Source: Calditrichaceae bacterium
Lineage (GTDB): Bacteria; Calditrichota; Calditrichia; RBG-13-44-9; J075
DNA length: 61,072 bases
Direction: 5' to 3'
NCBI GenBank assembly: GCA_013360445.1
Contig: JABWBP010000087.1
Span: forward strand, 1-61,072
Shown here: positions 16,501 through 25,342 of the stretch, one piece after another
Layout: every line of letters begins with the position of its first letter
Numbering within the stretch: position 1 is the stretch's first letter
Made by a program: the position numbers and the translations under genes
The notes under the pieces: model-generated
What the model saw: only the letters and a program-made list of their open reading frames with translations
Database searches by the model: none
Told to the model about the DNA's origin: nothing

Positions 16501-17574
16501 ATGAAAGCGCACTATAAGTCTCTAAGCTTGTTTCTGATCCTGCTGATTTTTGCGGGCTGGCAGATGGGCCTTGCCCAGGATAAGAAACTTCCCAACGTAG
16601 TAATCTTAGCCACCGGCGGCACTATTGCCGGGGCGGGGGAAAGCGGAACCGAGGCCGGTTATACTTCCGGCGCGGTTACCATTGACGCCATGATCGCCGG
16701 GGTTCCCGGGATCACCGACGTGGCCAGCATTAAAGGGGAGCAAATTTCCAACGTCGGCTCCCAGGATATGTCGTTTGACATCATGCTCAAGGTAGCCAAA
16801 CGCTGCAATGAACTGCTGGCGAAAAACGATGTCGATGGCATCGTCATCACCCACGGCACCGATACCATGGAAGAAACCGCCTTCTTCCTCAACTTGACGG
16901 TGAAAAGCGACAAGCCGGTGGTGATGGTCGGTTCCATGCGCCCCTCCACCGCGGTCAGCGCCGACGGGCCTTTGAACCTCTATAATGCCGTGGCCGTGGC
17001 CGGTGATCCCAACTCTAAAGGCCGGGGGGTGCTGGTAGTAATGAATGACTGGATCCATGGAGCGCATTCCCTTACCAAGACCAGCACCACCGCAGTGCAG
17101 ACTTTCCTCTCCCCGCTGCGCGGGCTGGTGGGCGTTTCCACTTATGGCAATAACGATTTCTACAGCAGCCCGAGTTGGAAACACACCAAAGCCAGCGAAT
17201 TCGACATTAGCAACGTGACAAAGATGCCGCGGGTGGACATCATTTTTGCCTGCGCCGATATGTCCCCGGACCTATTTGACGCCTGCGCGAACAATGGCGC
17301 CAAAGGCATCGTTGTCGCCGGGGTGGGCAACGGCAACATGAACAAAGCCTCGCTGGATGCGGCGGCAGGGGTGGTCAAAAAAGGCGTGGTGGTGGTGCGG
17401 AGCAGCCGGGTAGCCACCGGAAGCGTCGGGCGCAACGTGGAAGTGAGTGATGATGAATTGGGCTTCATCGCTTCCGATGAGTTGAATCCCCAGAAAGCGC
17501 GGATTCTGCTCTCCCTGGCGCTGCTGAAGCAACGCACTCCGCAGGAGCTGCAGAATTTGTTTTACACCTATTAG
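16501..17574 (+). CDS. ansB: L-asparaginase, type II (periplasmic)
   Basis: Hydrolyses L-asparagine to L-aspartate and ammonia. It is a 357-residue type II enzyme: signal peptide with core LFLILLIFAGWQMGLAQ, then the first catalytic motif ATGGTIAG with Thr41, and the second HGTDTMEE with Thr120-Asp121. SMRPSTAVSADGPLNLYNAV and SSRVATGSVGRN are further family markers. The exported form is well known for this family. Product aspartate is the substrate of the exported aspartase encoded 1.4 kb upstream. AAGGAG lies before the ATG. Confidence 0.96.
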   Translation: MKAHYKSLSLFLILLIFAGWQMGLAQDKKLPNVVILATGGTIAGAGESGTEAGYTSGAVTIDAMIAGVPGITDVASIKGEQISNVGSQDMSFDIMLKVAKRCNELLAKNDVDGIVITHGTDTMEETAFFLNLTVKSDKPVVMVGSMRPSTAVSADGPLNLYNAVAVAGDPNSKGRGVLVVMNDWIHGAHSLTKTSTTAVQTFLSPLRGLVGVSTYGNNDFYSSPSWKHTKASEFDISNVTKMPRVDIIFACADMSPDLFDACANNGAKGIVVAGVGNGNMNKASLDAAAGVVKKGVVVVRSSRVATGSVGRNVEVSDDELGFIASDELNPQKARILLSLALLKQRTPQELQNLFYTY

Positions 17575-17588
17575 ACAATAAGGGAAAT

Positions 17589-17706
17589 GTAACTATTCAG
17601 GCATTTTGCCACAGAGGCCACAGAGAGCACAGAGACATAAAAAAATTCCTAATCAAATCACAAATACAGGGATATAAGGCTCTAAATTCTGTGGCTGAAT
17701 AGTAAC
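17589..17706. repeat. CACAGAG palindromic repeat, copy 4 (full length)
   Basis: Left end GTAACTATTCAGGCATTTTG followed by CCACAGAGGCCACAGAG; right end TCTGTGGCTGAATAGTAAC. The core ACAGGGATATAAGGCTCTAA also occurs, inverted, in copy 7 at 55546-55676, which is strong evidence for a dispersed family. Confidence 0.85.
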
Positions 17707-17721
17707 AGGGAAATAAAGATT

Positions 17722-17867
17722 TAGACAGGATGAAACAGGGTAATTGTTTTTGAAAAGAGCATGGCGCATAGCGCGGGGTGCGCGGAAAACGCTCTGCGTT
17801 TTGCTCTCTGCGCTATGCATTTATATCCGGTAAATCCTGCTTGTGCCTTTGGTATTCATCCTGTTAA
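17722..17867. repeat. GACAGGAT repeat, copy 2, with inner palindrome
   Basis: Outer ends AGACAGGATGAAACAGGG and TTCATCCTGTT are complementary. Inside lies a second palindrome, GGCGCATAGCGC against GCGCTATGC. Together with copy 4 of the CACAGAG family this fills the whole 319-bp gap; no gene was found there. Confidence 0.7.
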
Positions 17868-17893
17868 AAAATTAATTTCTATAAGGAGAAGAT

Positions 17894-19015
17894 GTGAGGA
17901 TAATTACCGCCATATTCGTAGGAGCTTTCCTCTTTAGTACCTACATCTTCGGGCAGGTAGCCCCGGACAAACTCGTTTTTAAAAAAGACACCACCATGAT
18001 CGACAGTTTGAAGCGGTCGGAATATCCCTACGTTTTTCCGATTTGGGGCGAAAAGGTTCAGAAGTTAGGAATTGCCCTGCCGTTGTCAGCCGGGCTTAGC
18101 GTAAACTACCTCTGGCAGGAATCCGATCTCCTGATCGACAACCTCATGGTGGGCTTCAATAATGGCCCCATGACCGATCTGGAGGAGGTGATAAGGCTGT
18201 CCAGTTCTGTTTCAAATGCTTCCGGGGTGAATATCCGGCCGGATCTCTGGGTGTTGCCTTTTCTGAACGTCTATGGGATCATTGCCGTGGCCAAAACTTC
18301 CACGGCGATCGAGGCCGGCTTGTGGCTTCCGGACAGCAGCAACAACTGGCAGGAAGTAACGGCGTTTTCATCGGAGGCAAACTTTGACGCCCAGACGCTC
18401 GGATTCGGGCTGACGCCCACCTTCGGCGTGGGCGGCGGCTGGATGGCGCTGGATATGAACTTTGCCTGGTCGGATGTCAGCGCCCTCGATAAACCGGCCT
18501 TTTCCTTTGTATTCGGCCCCCGCCTGGGCAAAACCTTCAAATTCAAAAACCCTGATAGAACCATTGCCCTCTGGGTGGGCGGTTTCCGGCTGAGCATCGC
18601 CTCTGCCACCAGCGGTTCGCTGAATCTCTCGGAAGTGATCCCGGTTGATGAATTGCAGGGCGGGGTGAGCCAGGGGTTGCAAAGAGTAGAAGACGCCCAG
18701 ATGCAGGTTGACGCCTGGTGGAATGGTTTATCACCCCTCGAACAACAGAACCCGGCCAACAAAGCAAGGTATGAAACCGCCAACCGCGCCATCGATAGAG
18801 CGAGCGCTTTTTTGACCAACTTAGACGGCGCCCTCAGCAACGCGGGGTCTGCGACAGTGCAGTATTCCCTGGAAAAGAGCCAGTTGAATGAATGGAATTT
18901 TATCGTCGGCTCGCAATTTCAATTGAACCGGAGCCTGATGTTCCGGGGAGAGTTCGGCTTCTTAGGCGCTCGTAAGCAATTCATCGGGGGAATTCAATAT
19001 CGTTTCGGGCTGTGA
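17894..19015 (+). CDS. Outer-membrane beta-barrel protein (unassigned)
   Basis: A 373-residue protein. The start is GTG, supported by AAGGAGAAG just upstream. Signal peptide AIFVGAFLFSTYIFGQ with cleavage near Gln. Barrel-like strands are seen at both ends: GIALPLSAGLSVNYLWQ and FLNVYGIIAVAKTSTAIEAGLW near the N-terminal half, and EWNFIVGSQFQLNRSLMFRGEFGF, KQFIGGIQYRFGL at the end. Between residues about 240 and 315 lies a helical, charged insert that looks like a periplasmic plug or coiled segment (GLQRVEDAQMQVDAWWNGLS). The family was not recognised. Confidence 0.7.
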   Translation: MRIITAIFVGAFLFSTYIFGQVAPDKLVFKKDTTMIDSLKRSEYPYVFPIWGEKVQKLGIALPLSAGLSVNYLWQESDLLIDNLMVGFNNGPMTDLEEVIRLSSSVSNASGVNIRPDLWVLPFLNVYGIIAVAKTSTAIEAGLWLPDSSNNWQEVTAFSSEANFDAQTLGFGLTPTFGVGGGWMALDMNFAWSDVSALDKPAFSFVFGPRLGKTFKFKNPDRTIALWVGGFRLSIASATSGSLNLSEVIPVDELQGGVSQGLQRVEDAQMQVDAWWNGLSPLEQQNPANKARYETANRAIDRASAFLTNLDGALSNAGSATVQYSLEKSQLNEWNFIVGSQFQLNRSLMFRGEFGFLGARKQFIGGIQYRFGL

Positions 19016-19140
19016 CGCGGTGGCCCGGGGGAGCCGGAATCAAAGGGAACCGCGAATGGGCGCGAATGACACAATATTGGCGTTGATTTGCGGTTCAAAA
19101 AAGGTTACCAAAAAACACAGGTTTGAGATCAATTAATAAC

Positions 19141-19854
19141 ATGAAGAAATTTCTCTTGATTCTTGTTGTTTTGCTACCCGGTTATACCGCAAACGCCCAG
19201 GTAATCATTTCCCTGCTCTTTGGCGAGGCGCTGAATACCGGGAGAGTGGAATTCGGCCTCGATGGCGGAGTGAACCTGGCGTCAATCGAGGGTATTGACG
19301 GGGCAAAAAACCTTACGGCGTGGAATTTAGGGTTCTATTTTGACATCAAGCTCAACAATCCCTCCTGGATGATTCACACCGGTGTGATCGTGAAATCGAC
19401 CCTGGGAACCCGGAACGCTCCGTTGTATTCATTAAACGATGCGGTTCTGGATAGCGCATTCAGCGGCGGAAGCGTGGCCGCGAAACTGCAATACTTCGAT
19501 GTGCCAATCATGTTGAAGTACCGGTTTCGCAATAACTTTTCCCTGGAAGGCGGGGCGATGCTGGGTTTATTGCACAAAGCTTCTGACGAGTTCATCAACA
19601 CGGTGCAGGAGGAAGACCTGAGTTACAAACGGAATGTGAAAGATGCCTACCATCCGCTGGACGCCGGAATTATGATCGGCGCGGGATACCGCCTGCTGGG
19701 CGGCGACGGGATCAACCTGGGTGTGCGCTATTATTACGGCCTGGTGGATACTTACATCGACGATTCCACCCCGAACCGCTATAACCGCTCGCTCTATTTC
19801 ACCGTGGGTATTCCCATCGGCGCCGGGAACGATCTGGAAGGCGCTAAACAATAG
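19141..19854 (+). CDS. PorT-like outer-membrane beta-barrel protein
   Basis: A 237-residue protein with signal peptide LLILVVLLPGYTANAQ and Gln as probable first mature residue. The mature part follows the outer-membrane protein beta-barrel domain common in Bacteroidetes (PorT-like): FGLDGGVNLASIEG, NLTAWNLGFYFDIKLNN, YFDVPIMLKYRFRNNFSLEGGAMLG, LDAGIMIGAGYRLLGGDGI and YNRSLYFTVGIPIG. The ATG was chosen because it opens a perfect signal peptide; an upstream TTG in frame is unlikely. Ribosome-binding site is weak. Confidence 0.78.
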   Translation: MKKFLLILVVLLPGYTANAQVIISLLFGEALNTGRVEFGLDGGVNLASIEGIDGAKNLTAWNLGFYFDIKLNNPSWMIHTGVIVKSTLGTRNAPLYSLNDAVLDSAFSGGSVAAKLQYFDVPIMLKYRFRNNFSLEGGAMLGLLHKASDEFINTVQEEDLSYKRNVKDAYHPLDAGIMIGAGYRLLGGDGINLGVRYYYGLVDTYIDDSTPNRYNRSLYFTVGIPIGAGNDLEGAKQ

Positions 19855-19870
19855 ACTTTGTCGAAAATAA

Positions 19871-19908
19871 TTTTTTTGACAGGATTAACAGGATTAGACA
19901 GGATAAGA
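19871..19908. repeat. GACAGGATT repeat, copy 3
   Basis: Three tandem words: GACAGGATTAACAGGATTAG then ACAGGATAAG. This is the left arm only; no complementary right arm was seen before the next gene. Confidence 0.65.
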
Positions 19909-19965
19909 AAGAGGGAAAAAAATTTTAAAACCCTGTAAGGGTTTCAGAAAAAGTGAGGTTACACT

Positions 19966-21309
19966 ATGCCATTATATTTCGATAATCGTATCGTCACTCG
20001 ACTGTCAATTACCGGGAAGTCTGTTCGCAACCGCGCAGCCCTGCCGCTGATCGGCCTGGCGGCGTTATTACTGCTGATAGCGCCGCACCCCTCCCGCGGC
20101 CAGAATTCAAGCGCAGCAAGCCCCGATTCTACCTCACAGCCCACCCTGGTGGCAGAGGAGGAGGGCGAAGATGCGCCCCGGCGGAAACTGGTGAAGTGGA
20201 ATGAGTTCGATGGAGTGATTACTACGGTGCGGGTTGGAGCCGGTTTTTTGTACGAGGGCGCGGCTTACGTCCAGGATGAAGAGAGCAAACAACAGTTCGA
20301 CCTGGAACCGGCCGGCAAAGTGCGGGATTTTCGCCTCCTTTTCAGCGGGCGTCTTAAGACCAAACGGTCAATAACCTGGAAGACCGGGGTGATGTACGAC
20401 GGCCCCAGCGATTCCTGGCTGCTGCGCGAGACCGGGATCATGGTGGCAGTCCCGGAGCTTCGGGGACATATCTTCATCGGTCGCACCAAAGAGGGATTTT
20501 CCCTGAACAAGGTGATGGTAGGCTATGCCGGTTGGACCATGGAACGGGCGACCATGAGCGACGCCACCGTACCGATCCTCGGCGACGGGGTGAAGTGGCT
20601 GGGCTACGTACCGGAATTGAATTTAATCTGGAATATCGGGTATTACATCGATTCGTTCAACGCCCGCCAGGCCTTCTCCACCTACGATAACCAGTTCGTG
20701 GTGCGAATTGCCTGGGTGAAGTTGCTCTCGGAGGCCAAACGCACTCTTCTCCACCTCGGGTTTAACGGGCGTTCCGGCGCAGTGGATGATGACGAGCTGC
20801 AAATCCGCTCCCGCCCCGAAGCGTTTCCAGCCTCCTATTTTGTGGACACCGGCAAGTTCCGGGCCTACAATACTCGCATGGCGGGATGGGAGGTTTACTA
20901 TCGGGCCGGTCGCTGGCTTTTCGGCAACGAATACTGGGCGCAGGCGGTTAACTCCCCGGATACCGGCGATCCCCTGTTTCACGGGGGCGACGTGGCGGCA
21001 ACCTGGTTGATTACCGGGGAGACCCGCACTTATAATACGGTGGGGGGATTTTTCAAGGCGGTGTCTCCGGCGAAGACGGTGTTCCAGGGCGGCCCGGGAG
21101 CCTGGGAGGCGGTGCTGCGATTTTCTTATATCGATCTGGACAGCGGCACCCTGCGCGGTGGAAAGTTCTGGCGAATCACGCCCATGGTCAACTGGCATCT
21201 CTCCGACAACCTGCGCCTGGAGCTTACTTATGGCTATGGTATGCTGGAGCGCTTCGACCGCAAGGGCGCTACCCACTTTTTCCAGAGCCGCATTCAGATG
21301 CAGATTTAG
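19966..21309 (+). CDS. OprP/OprO-like porin
   Basis: A 447-residue outer-membrane protein of the phosphate-selective-porin type (porin O/P). After the signal core LPLIGLAALLLLIAPHPSRG and a Ser/Glu-rich linker, the barrel includes KVRDFRLLFSGRLKTKRSITW, HIFIGRTKEGFSLNKVMVGY (the IGRTKE region is typical of this family), YVPELNLIWNIGYYIDSF, YYRAGRWLFGNEYWAQAV, and AWEAVLRFSYIDLDSGTLRG near the end. The family often takes phosphate or other anions, but FCB members have no proven substrate. Last barrel of region 1. Confidence 0.87.
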   Translation: MPLYFDNRIVTRLSITGKSVRNRAALPLIGLAALLLLIAPHPSRGQNSSAASPDSTSQPTLVAEEEGEDAPRRKLVKWNEFDGVITTVRVGAGFLYEGAAYVQDEESKQQFDLEPAGKVRDFRLLFSGRLKTKRSITWKTGVMYDGPSDSWLLRETGIMVAVPELRGHIFIGRTKEGFSLNKVMVGYAGWTMERATMSDATVPILGDGVKWLGYVPELNLIWNIGYYIDSFNARQAFSTYDNQFVVRIAWVKLLSEAKRTLLHLGFNGRSGAVDDDELQIRSRPEAFPASYFVDTGKFRAYNTRMAGWEVYYRAGRWLFGNEYWAQAVNSPDTGDPLFHGGDVAATWLITGETRTYNTVGGFFKAVSPAKTVFQGGPGAWEAVLRFSYIDLDSGTLRGGKFWRITPMVNWHLSDNLRLELTYGYGMLERFDRKGATHFFQSRIQMQI

Positions 21310-21339
21310 TTATGCCTGCTGAGGGAGGGTGCGGGTTTT

Positions 21340-21416
21340 TATGTATTCAGGTGTTTTGGTGTTTTGGCATTTTGGTATGTTCTATCACGCGTCTTGAATA
21401 CCATAACACCTGAACA
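21340..21416. repeat. GTGTT/AACAC inverted-repeat element
   Basis: ATTCAGGTGTTTTGGTGTTT is followed after a loop by AATACCATAACACCTGAACA. The arms pair imperfectly. Same family as 1501-1550 and the outer ends of 9769-10036. Confidence 0.65.
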
Positions 21417-21436
21417 CTATAATTGGAGAATTAAGA

Positions 21437-22519
21437 ATGAGCAAAAAAATCGGTATTGTCACCGGCGGGGGCGATTGCCCCGGCCTGAATGCGGTGATCC
21501 GCGCGGTGGTGAAGGCCGCCGCCCGGCGCGGCTGGGAAACCATCGGCATCATCGGCGGCTATGAGGGTCTGCTCCCGCCGCAAAATCTCCGGCCCCTGGA
21601 CTACCACGCCCTCGACGGTTTGCTGCTGCGCGGCGGAACCATTCTCGGCACCGCCAATCGCGGGCGATTTTCCGCTAAAGTGGGTCACGGGGAAACCCGC
21701 GGCCTGCCCGACGAGTTGCTGGCCGAGACGAAGCAGGGATTCGACTCCCTGGGCCTGCACGCGCTGGTGTCCATCGGCGGCGACGGCTCGCTGAGCATTG
21801 CCCAGCAGCTTTACGAATACGGCATTCCCATCGTCGGGGTGCCCAAGACCATCGACAACGACCTTGCCGCCACGATCATGACCTTCGGCTTCGACTCCGC
21901 GGTGGCCTGCGCCACGGATGCGCTGGATCGCCTGCATACCACCGCGGAGAGCCATCAGCGCGTCATGGTCCTGGAAGTGATGGGGCGTTATGCCGGATGG
22001 ATTGCCATTTATTCCGGGGTTGCCGGCGGCGCGGACGTCATTTTGATTCCCGAAATACCGTTCACTTACGAAAGCATCTGCGCCAAGATAGCCGAGCGCG
22101 AGCAAGCCGGCAAACACTTCACCATTGTGGCGGCGGCGGAAGGGGCGCGGCCGGCGGGAGGGGAATTCGTCACTGCCGCGGGGCAGCAGCAAAACCGCGA
22201 GGCGCGGTTAGGCGGGGTGGGGGCGCAAGTGGCGGCGGAAATCGAAAAGCGCACCGGTAAGGAGACCCGCGTGGTGGTGCTCGGCCACTTACAGCGCGGC
22301 GGCAGTCCCACCAATTTGGATCGCGCCCTGTGCACGGTGTTTGGGGCAAAAGCAGTGGAACTGATCGCCGAAGGCCGGTTCGGACAGATGGTCGCCTATA
22401 CCGGCCCGCAGGTGATCGGGGTGAAGATCAGCGAGGCGGTTGGCAAGCTGCGCACCGTGCCGCTGGACGGCGGTTTCGTGCAATCGGCGCGGGCGCTGGG
22501 AATTTGTTTGGGGGATTAA
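21437..22519 (+). CDS. pfkA: 6-phosphofructokinase (group III, Gly/Lys type)
   Basis: Phosphorylates fructose 6-phosphate to fructose 1,6-bisphosphate. A 360-residue PfkA-type enzyme. The N-terminal GIVTGGGDCPGLNAVIR, GTANRGRF, the nucleotide motif GGDGS at 114-118, PKTIDND at 136-142 with Asp140 as the likely catalytic base, and VMGRYAGWIA are visible. Gly117 in GGDG indicates ATP use, whereas PPi-dependent enzymes have Asp there. Lys137 in PKTIDND is usually found in PPi-type and some atypical ATP enzymes. The Gly/Lys combination occurs in group III ATP-dependent enzymes. GGAGAA precedes the ATG. Confidence 0.92.
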   Translation: MSKKIGIVTGGGDCPGLNAVIRAVVKAAARRGWETIGIIGGYEGLLPPQNLRPLDYHALDGLLLRGGTILGTANRGRFSAKVGHGETRGLPDELLAETKQGFDSLGLHALVSIGGDGSLSIAQQLYEYGIPIVGVPKTIDNDLAATIMTFGFDSAVACATDALDRLHTTAESHQRVMVLEVMGRYAGWIAIYSGVAGGADVILIPEIPFTYESICAKIAEREQAGKHFTIVAAAEGARPAGGEFVTAAGQQQNREARLGGVGAQVAAEIEKRTGKETRVVVLGHLQRGGSPTNLDRALCTVFGAKAVELIAEGRFGQMVAYTGPQVIGVKISEAVGKLRTVPLDGGFVQSARALGICLGD

Positions 22520-22596
22520 ATGAGTTTCGGGTTTAGAGTTTTGAGTTTTGGGTTTAAAAAAGACGAATGTCCCGAATTCTGTTGGCGACCTGGTTG

Positions 22597-22804
22597 AAAG
22601 CCCCGAAGGGGCGTAATATATTAGCCCGGTGCGTTAGCGCCGGGTATAAAAATCATCATCGTTCAGGGCAAGCCCCAAAGGGGCGAAATAAAATCGTTGT
22701 CGGGGTTGAACATTTCGCCCTTTCAGGGCTTGGCAATGGTTGGTTCTTCTTCCTTTCCCAGAGCGTTGCTCTGGGCTATTCTATCTCGCCCCGTTGGGGC
22801 TTTG
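22597..22804. repeat. REP-type palindrome cluster after pfkA
   Basis: Contains AAGCCCCGAAGGGGCG, GCCCGGTGCGTTAGCGCCGG, AAGCCCCAAAGGGGCGAAAT, then inverted TTCGCCCTTTCAGGGCTT, CCAGAGCGTTGCTCTGG and CTCGCCCCGTTGGGGCTTTG. These match the REP units flanking the transposase at 13030. An 84-codon open frame crosses the cluster but is made of repeat and is not considered a gene. This fills most of a 349-bp gap. Confidence 0.75.
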
Positions 22805-22868
22805 AACTCAAGAAAAAATGAGCGAATCATAAATTTGGATTTTGAATTTTAAAAAAGGGAAGATCCCC

Positions 22869-25127
22869 ATGCGTTACTTATTATTGATTTGCCTGGTAGT
22901 ATTAAGCTGTTGCACGGCGCCGGCTGTCGCGCAAGAAGAAAACGACTGGCCGCGCCAGATCGATGCTTCCGGCGCGAAGGTCATCCTGTACCAGCCGCAG
23001 CCGGAATCTTTCAAAGGCAACGATTTGAAAGGCCGGGCGGCGGTCTCGGTTACCGGAAAATACAAAACCGAGCCGGTGTTCGGCGCCATCTGGTTCACGG
23101 CGCGGGTGGAGACCGATCGCGACACCCGCACGCTGAGCGTGCTGGAATTAAAAGTCGATCACGTGCGCTTTCCGGAGAGCACCCCGGAGCAGGAAAAGCA
23201 GCTTGCGGCTTTACTGGAAAGCGAGATACCGAAGTGGGAGCTTACCACTTCGCTCGACCGCCTGCTGGTCAGCCTGGAGCAGGCGGAGTTGGAGCAAAAA
23301 GCCGCGGAAAATTTGAAGAACGATCCGCCGCAAGTCATCTTCGTGACCTATCCCGCCATTCTCATCACCCTCGACGGCGATCCGCAATTGCGGAAGATTG
23401 ATAACACCAACCTGATGCGGGTGGCTAACACCGCTTTTCCGATCGTTTTCGATCCCAAGAGCAAAATCTACTATCTCTTTGGCAGTTCGGTCTGGTTCAC
23501 CACCAAGGATCTGGTGAAAGGAACCTGGAGCGCGGTTGACAACGCCCCGCAGGAGGTGACCGCGCTCTTTCTCACCGAAGACGGCAAGTTGCCCGCGGCC
23601 AACCCTGACAGCGTCGATGCCCTCTCGCCGGAGGAACTGAAAGCGGCCAAAATCTTCGTTGCCACCACTCCCACGGAGTTGATCGTGGCAGACGGCGAGC
23701 CGAAATATTCCCCGCTGGCGGAGAATGAATTGCTCTACATGAGCAACACCGGCAGCGACATTTTCTTAGAGATCGCCACCCAGAATTATTACCTGCTGCT
23801 CTCCGGGCGCTGGTATCGCAGCGCCTCCCTGGAAAAGGGGCCCTGGGAATATGTGCCGCCGAAAGAAATTCCCGCCGGCTTCGCCAAAATTTCTCCCGGC
23901 TCCCCCAAAGGCGAGGTGCTGGCGCACGTGCCGGATACCGACCAGGCCAAAGAGGCTTACCTCGACGCCCAGGTTCCCCAGACCGCGGCAGTCAAGCGCA
24001 GCGAAGCCAAATTAGAAGTGGCTTACGATGGCAAGCCCAAGTTTGAAAAAATCGAAGGCACTGAGGTGTCTTACGCGGTGAACACCGCCTCCCAGGTGCT
24101 CAAAATCAAAGGCAAGTATTACGCCTGCGAGCAGGCGGTGTGGTACGTGTCGGATTCGCCCAACGGTCCCTGGGAAGTTTCCGATACCCGCCCGGATGAA
24201 GTGGACGCCATTCCACCCGACAACCCTGCTTACAACACCAAATACGTTTACGTCTATGATTCCACCCCGGAGGTGGTGTATGTCGGTTACACCCCGGCCT
24301 ACATGGGCTGTTATCCCTATTACGGCACCGTGGTGTATGGCACCGGCTGGTATTATACCCCCTGGGTGGGGCCGGTGCACTACTATCCCCGCCCGGTCAC
24401 CTGGGGTTTTCACGTGCATTACAATCCCTGGAGCGGCTGGAGCTTTGGGATGAGCTGGAGCGCCGGGTGGTTCACCTTCTCTTATGGCTGGGGCGGCGGC
24501 TGGGGCGGTTATCACCATGGCTATCATCACGGCTACCATCATGGCTATCGGCATGGGTTCTGGGCGGGCTATCATGCCGGCAGTTCCGGGGGCTGGTTTG
24601 GCCCGGGAGGGTATCACCCCGGCGGGGGGGAAATTAATCGCGGTAATGGTAATGTGGAAGTCCGGCCGCGGCCAACCACCAATGATAATATTTACAACCG
24701 CCCGGAGAACCGGGAACGCAACGCCGACCGCAGCCCCGGCGTCTCAACCCGCCCTGCCCGGCCAGCCGAAGGCGTGCAAAACAATATGTACACCGACCGC
24801 GACGGCAACGTCTATCAGCGCACCGATGACGGCTGGCAGAAACGCGACAAAGGGGAATGGTCCTCGCAGGATTTGGGCGGCGACAAAGCCAAAGACCGCG
24901 CCCCCTCCGCCAGCACCAGCGACAGATCCAAAGACGACCGCCCCCCTTCTGCCGGCACCAGCGATAGATCCAAAGATCGCGCGCCGTCTGCCAGCGCCAG
25001 CGACCGCCAGCAAAAGTCGCCGAGTGCTGGCTCGTTGGAACGGGATTACCAGGCGCGGGAGCGTGGCAACGCGCGAGCGGGAAGCTATCAACGCCGCAGC
25101 GGTGGAGGCGGAGGGCGGCGGAGATAA
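22869..25127 (+). CDS. Large secreted protein with three internal repeats and His/Gly/Tyr-rich tail
   Basis: A 752-residue exported protein. The ATG opens a signal peptide (LLICLVVLSCCTAPAVAQ); its CCTA stretch could also be a lipobox, so a lipoprotein is possible. An N-terminal domain (about 25-165) starts WPRQIDASGAKVILYQPQPE. Three repeats follow near residues 175, 280 and 392, each with a SNT/ANT/VNT turn, a Tyr-Tyr strand, and W..+...GPW or GTW. Then a Tyr/Pro segment, an aromatic-His region near 540-570 (GGYHHGYHHGYHHGYRHG), and a Ser/Asp/Lys-rich low-complexity tail. It resembles proteins often labelled 'carbohydrate-binding family V/XII' in proteobacteria and planctomycetes, but function is unproven. 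The tail may bind metal. Confidence 0.75.
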   Translation: MRYLLLICLVVLSCCTAPAVAQEENDWPRQIDASGAKVILYQPQPESFKGNDLKGRAAVSVTGKYKTEPVFGAIWFTARVETDRDTRTLSVLELKVDHVRFPESTPEQEKQLAALLESEIPKWELTTSLDRLLVSLEQAELEQKAAENLKNDPPQVIFVTYPAILITLDGDPQLRKIDNTNLMRVANTAFPIVFDPKSKIYYLFGSSVWFTTKDLVKGTWSAVDNAPQEVTALFLTEDGKLPAANPDSVDALSPEELKAAKIFVATTPTELIVADGEPKYSPLAENELLYMSNTGSDIFLEIATQNYYLLLSGRWYRSASLEKGPWEYVPPKEIPAGFAKISPGSPKGEVLAHVPDTDQAKEAYLDAQVPQTAAVKRSEAKLEVAYDGKPKFEKIEGTEVSYAVNTASQVLKIKGKYYACEQAVWYVSDSPNGPWEVSDTRPDEVDAIPPDNPAYNTKYVYVYDSTPEVVYVGYTPAYMGCYPYYGTVVYGTGWYYTPWVGPVHYYPRPVTWGFHVHYNPWSGWSFGMSWSAGWFTFSYGWGGGWGGYHHGYHHGYHHGYRHGFWAGYHAGSSGGWFGPGGYHPGGGEINRGNGNVEVRPRPTTNDNIYNRPENRERNADRSPGVSTRPARPAEGVQNNMYTDRDGNVYQRTDDGWQKRDKGEWSSQDLGGDKAKDRAPSASTSDRSKDDRPPSAGTSDRSKDRAPSASASDRQQKSPSAGSLERDYQARERGNARAGSYQRRSGGGGGRRR

Positions 25128-25342
25128 AGGTAAAAACGATAACCGGGAGATTCATTTGAAATATCTGACCGCGAATTGGGCGAATGAACGCGAACAGGAA
25201 TAAAATGGCAGGTTGAGAAATCCATTTGCGTTCATTGGCTCCGGCCGGCCGGGGAGAGAAAAAGATAGCTGTCTGAACACGCTCTGAAATATTCTGGTTA
25301 CATCCAAATCAGTTGGATAAGCAAAAAATGGGGTGGTTGTGA

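Noticed and set aside
22567-22821. An 84-codon open frame after pfkA
   Set aside because: It is made almost wholly of REP palindromes and has no codon or protein pattern of its own.
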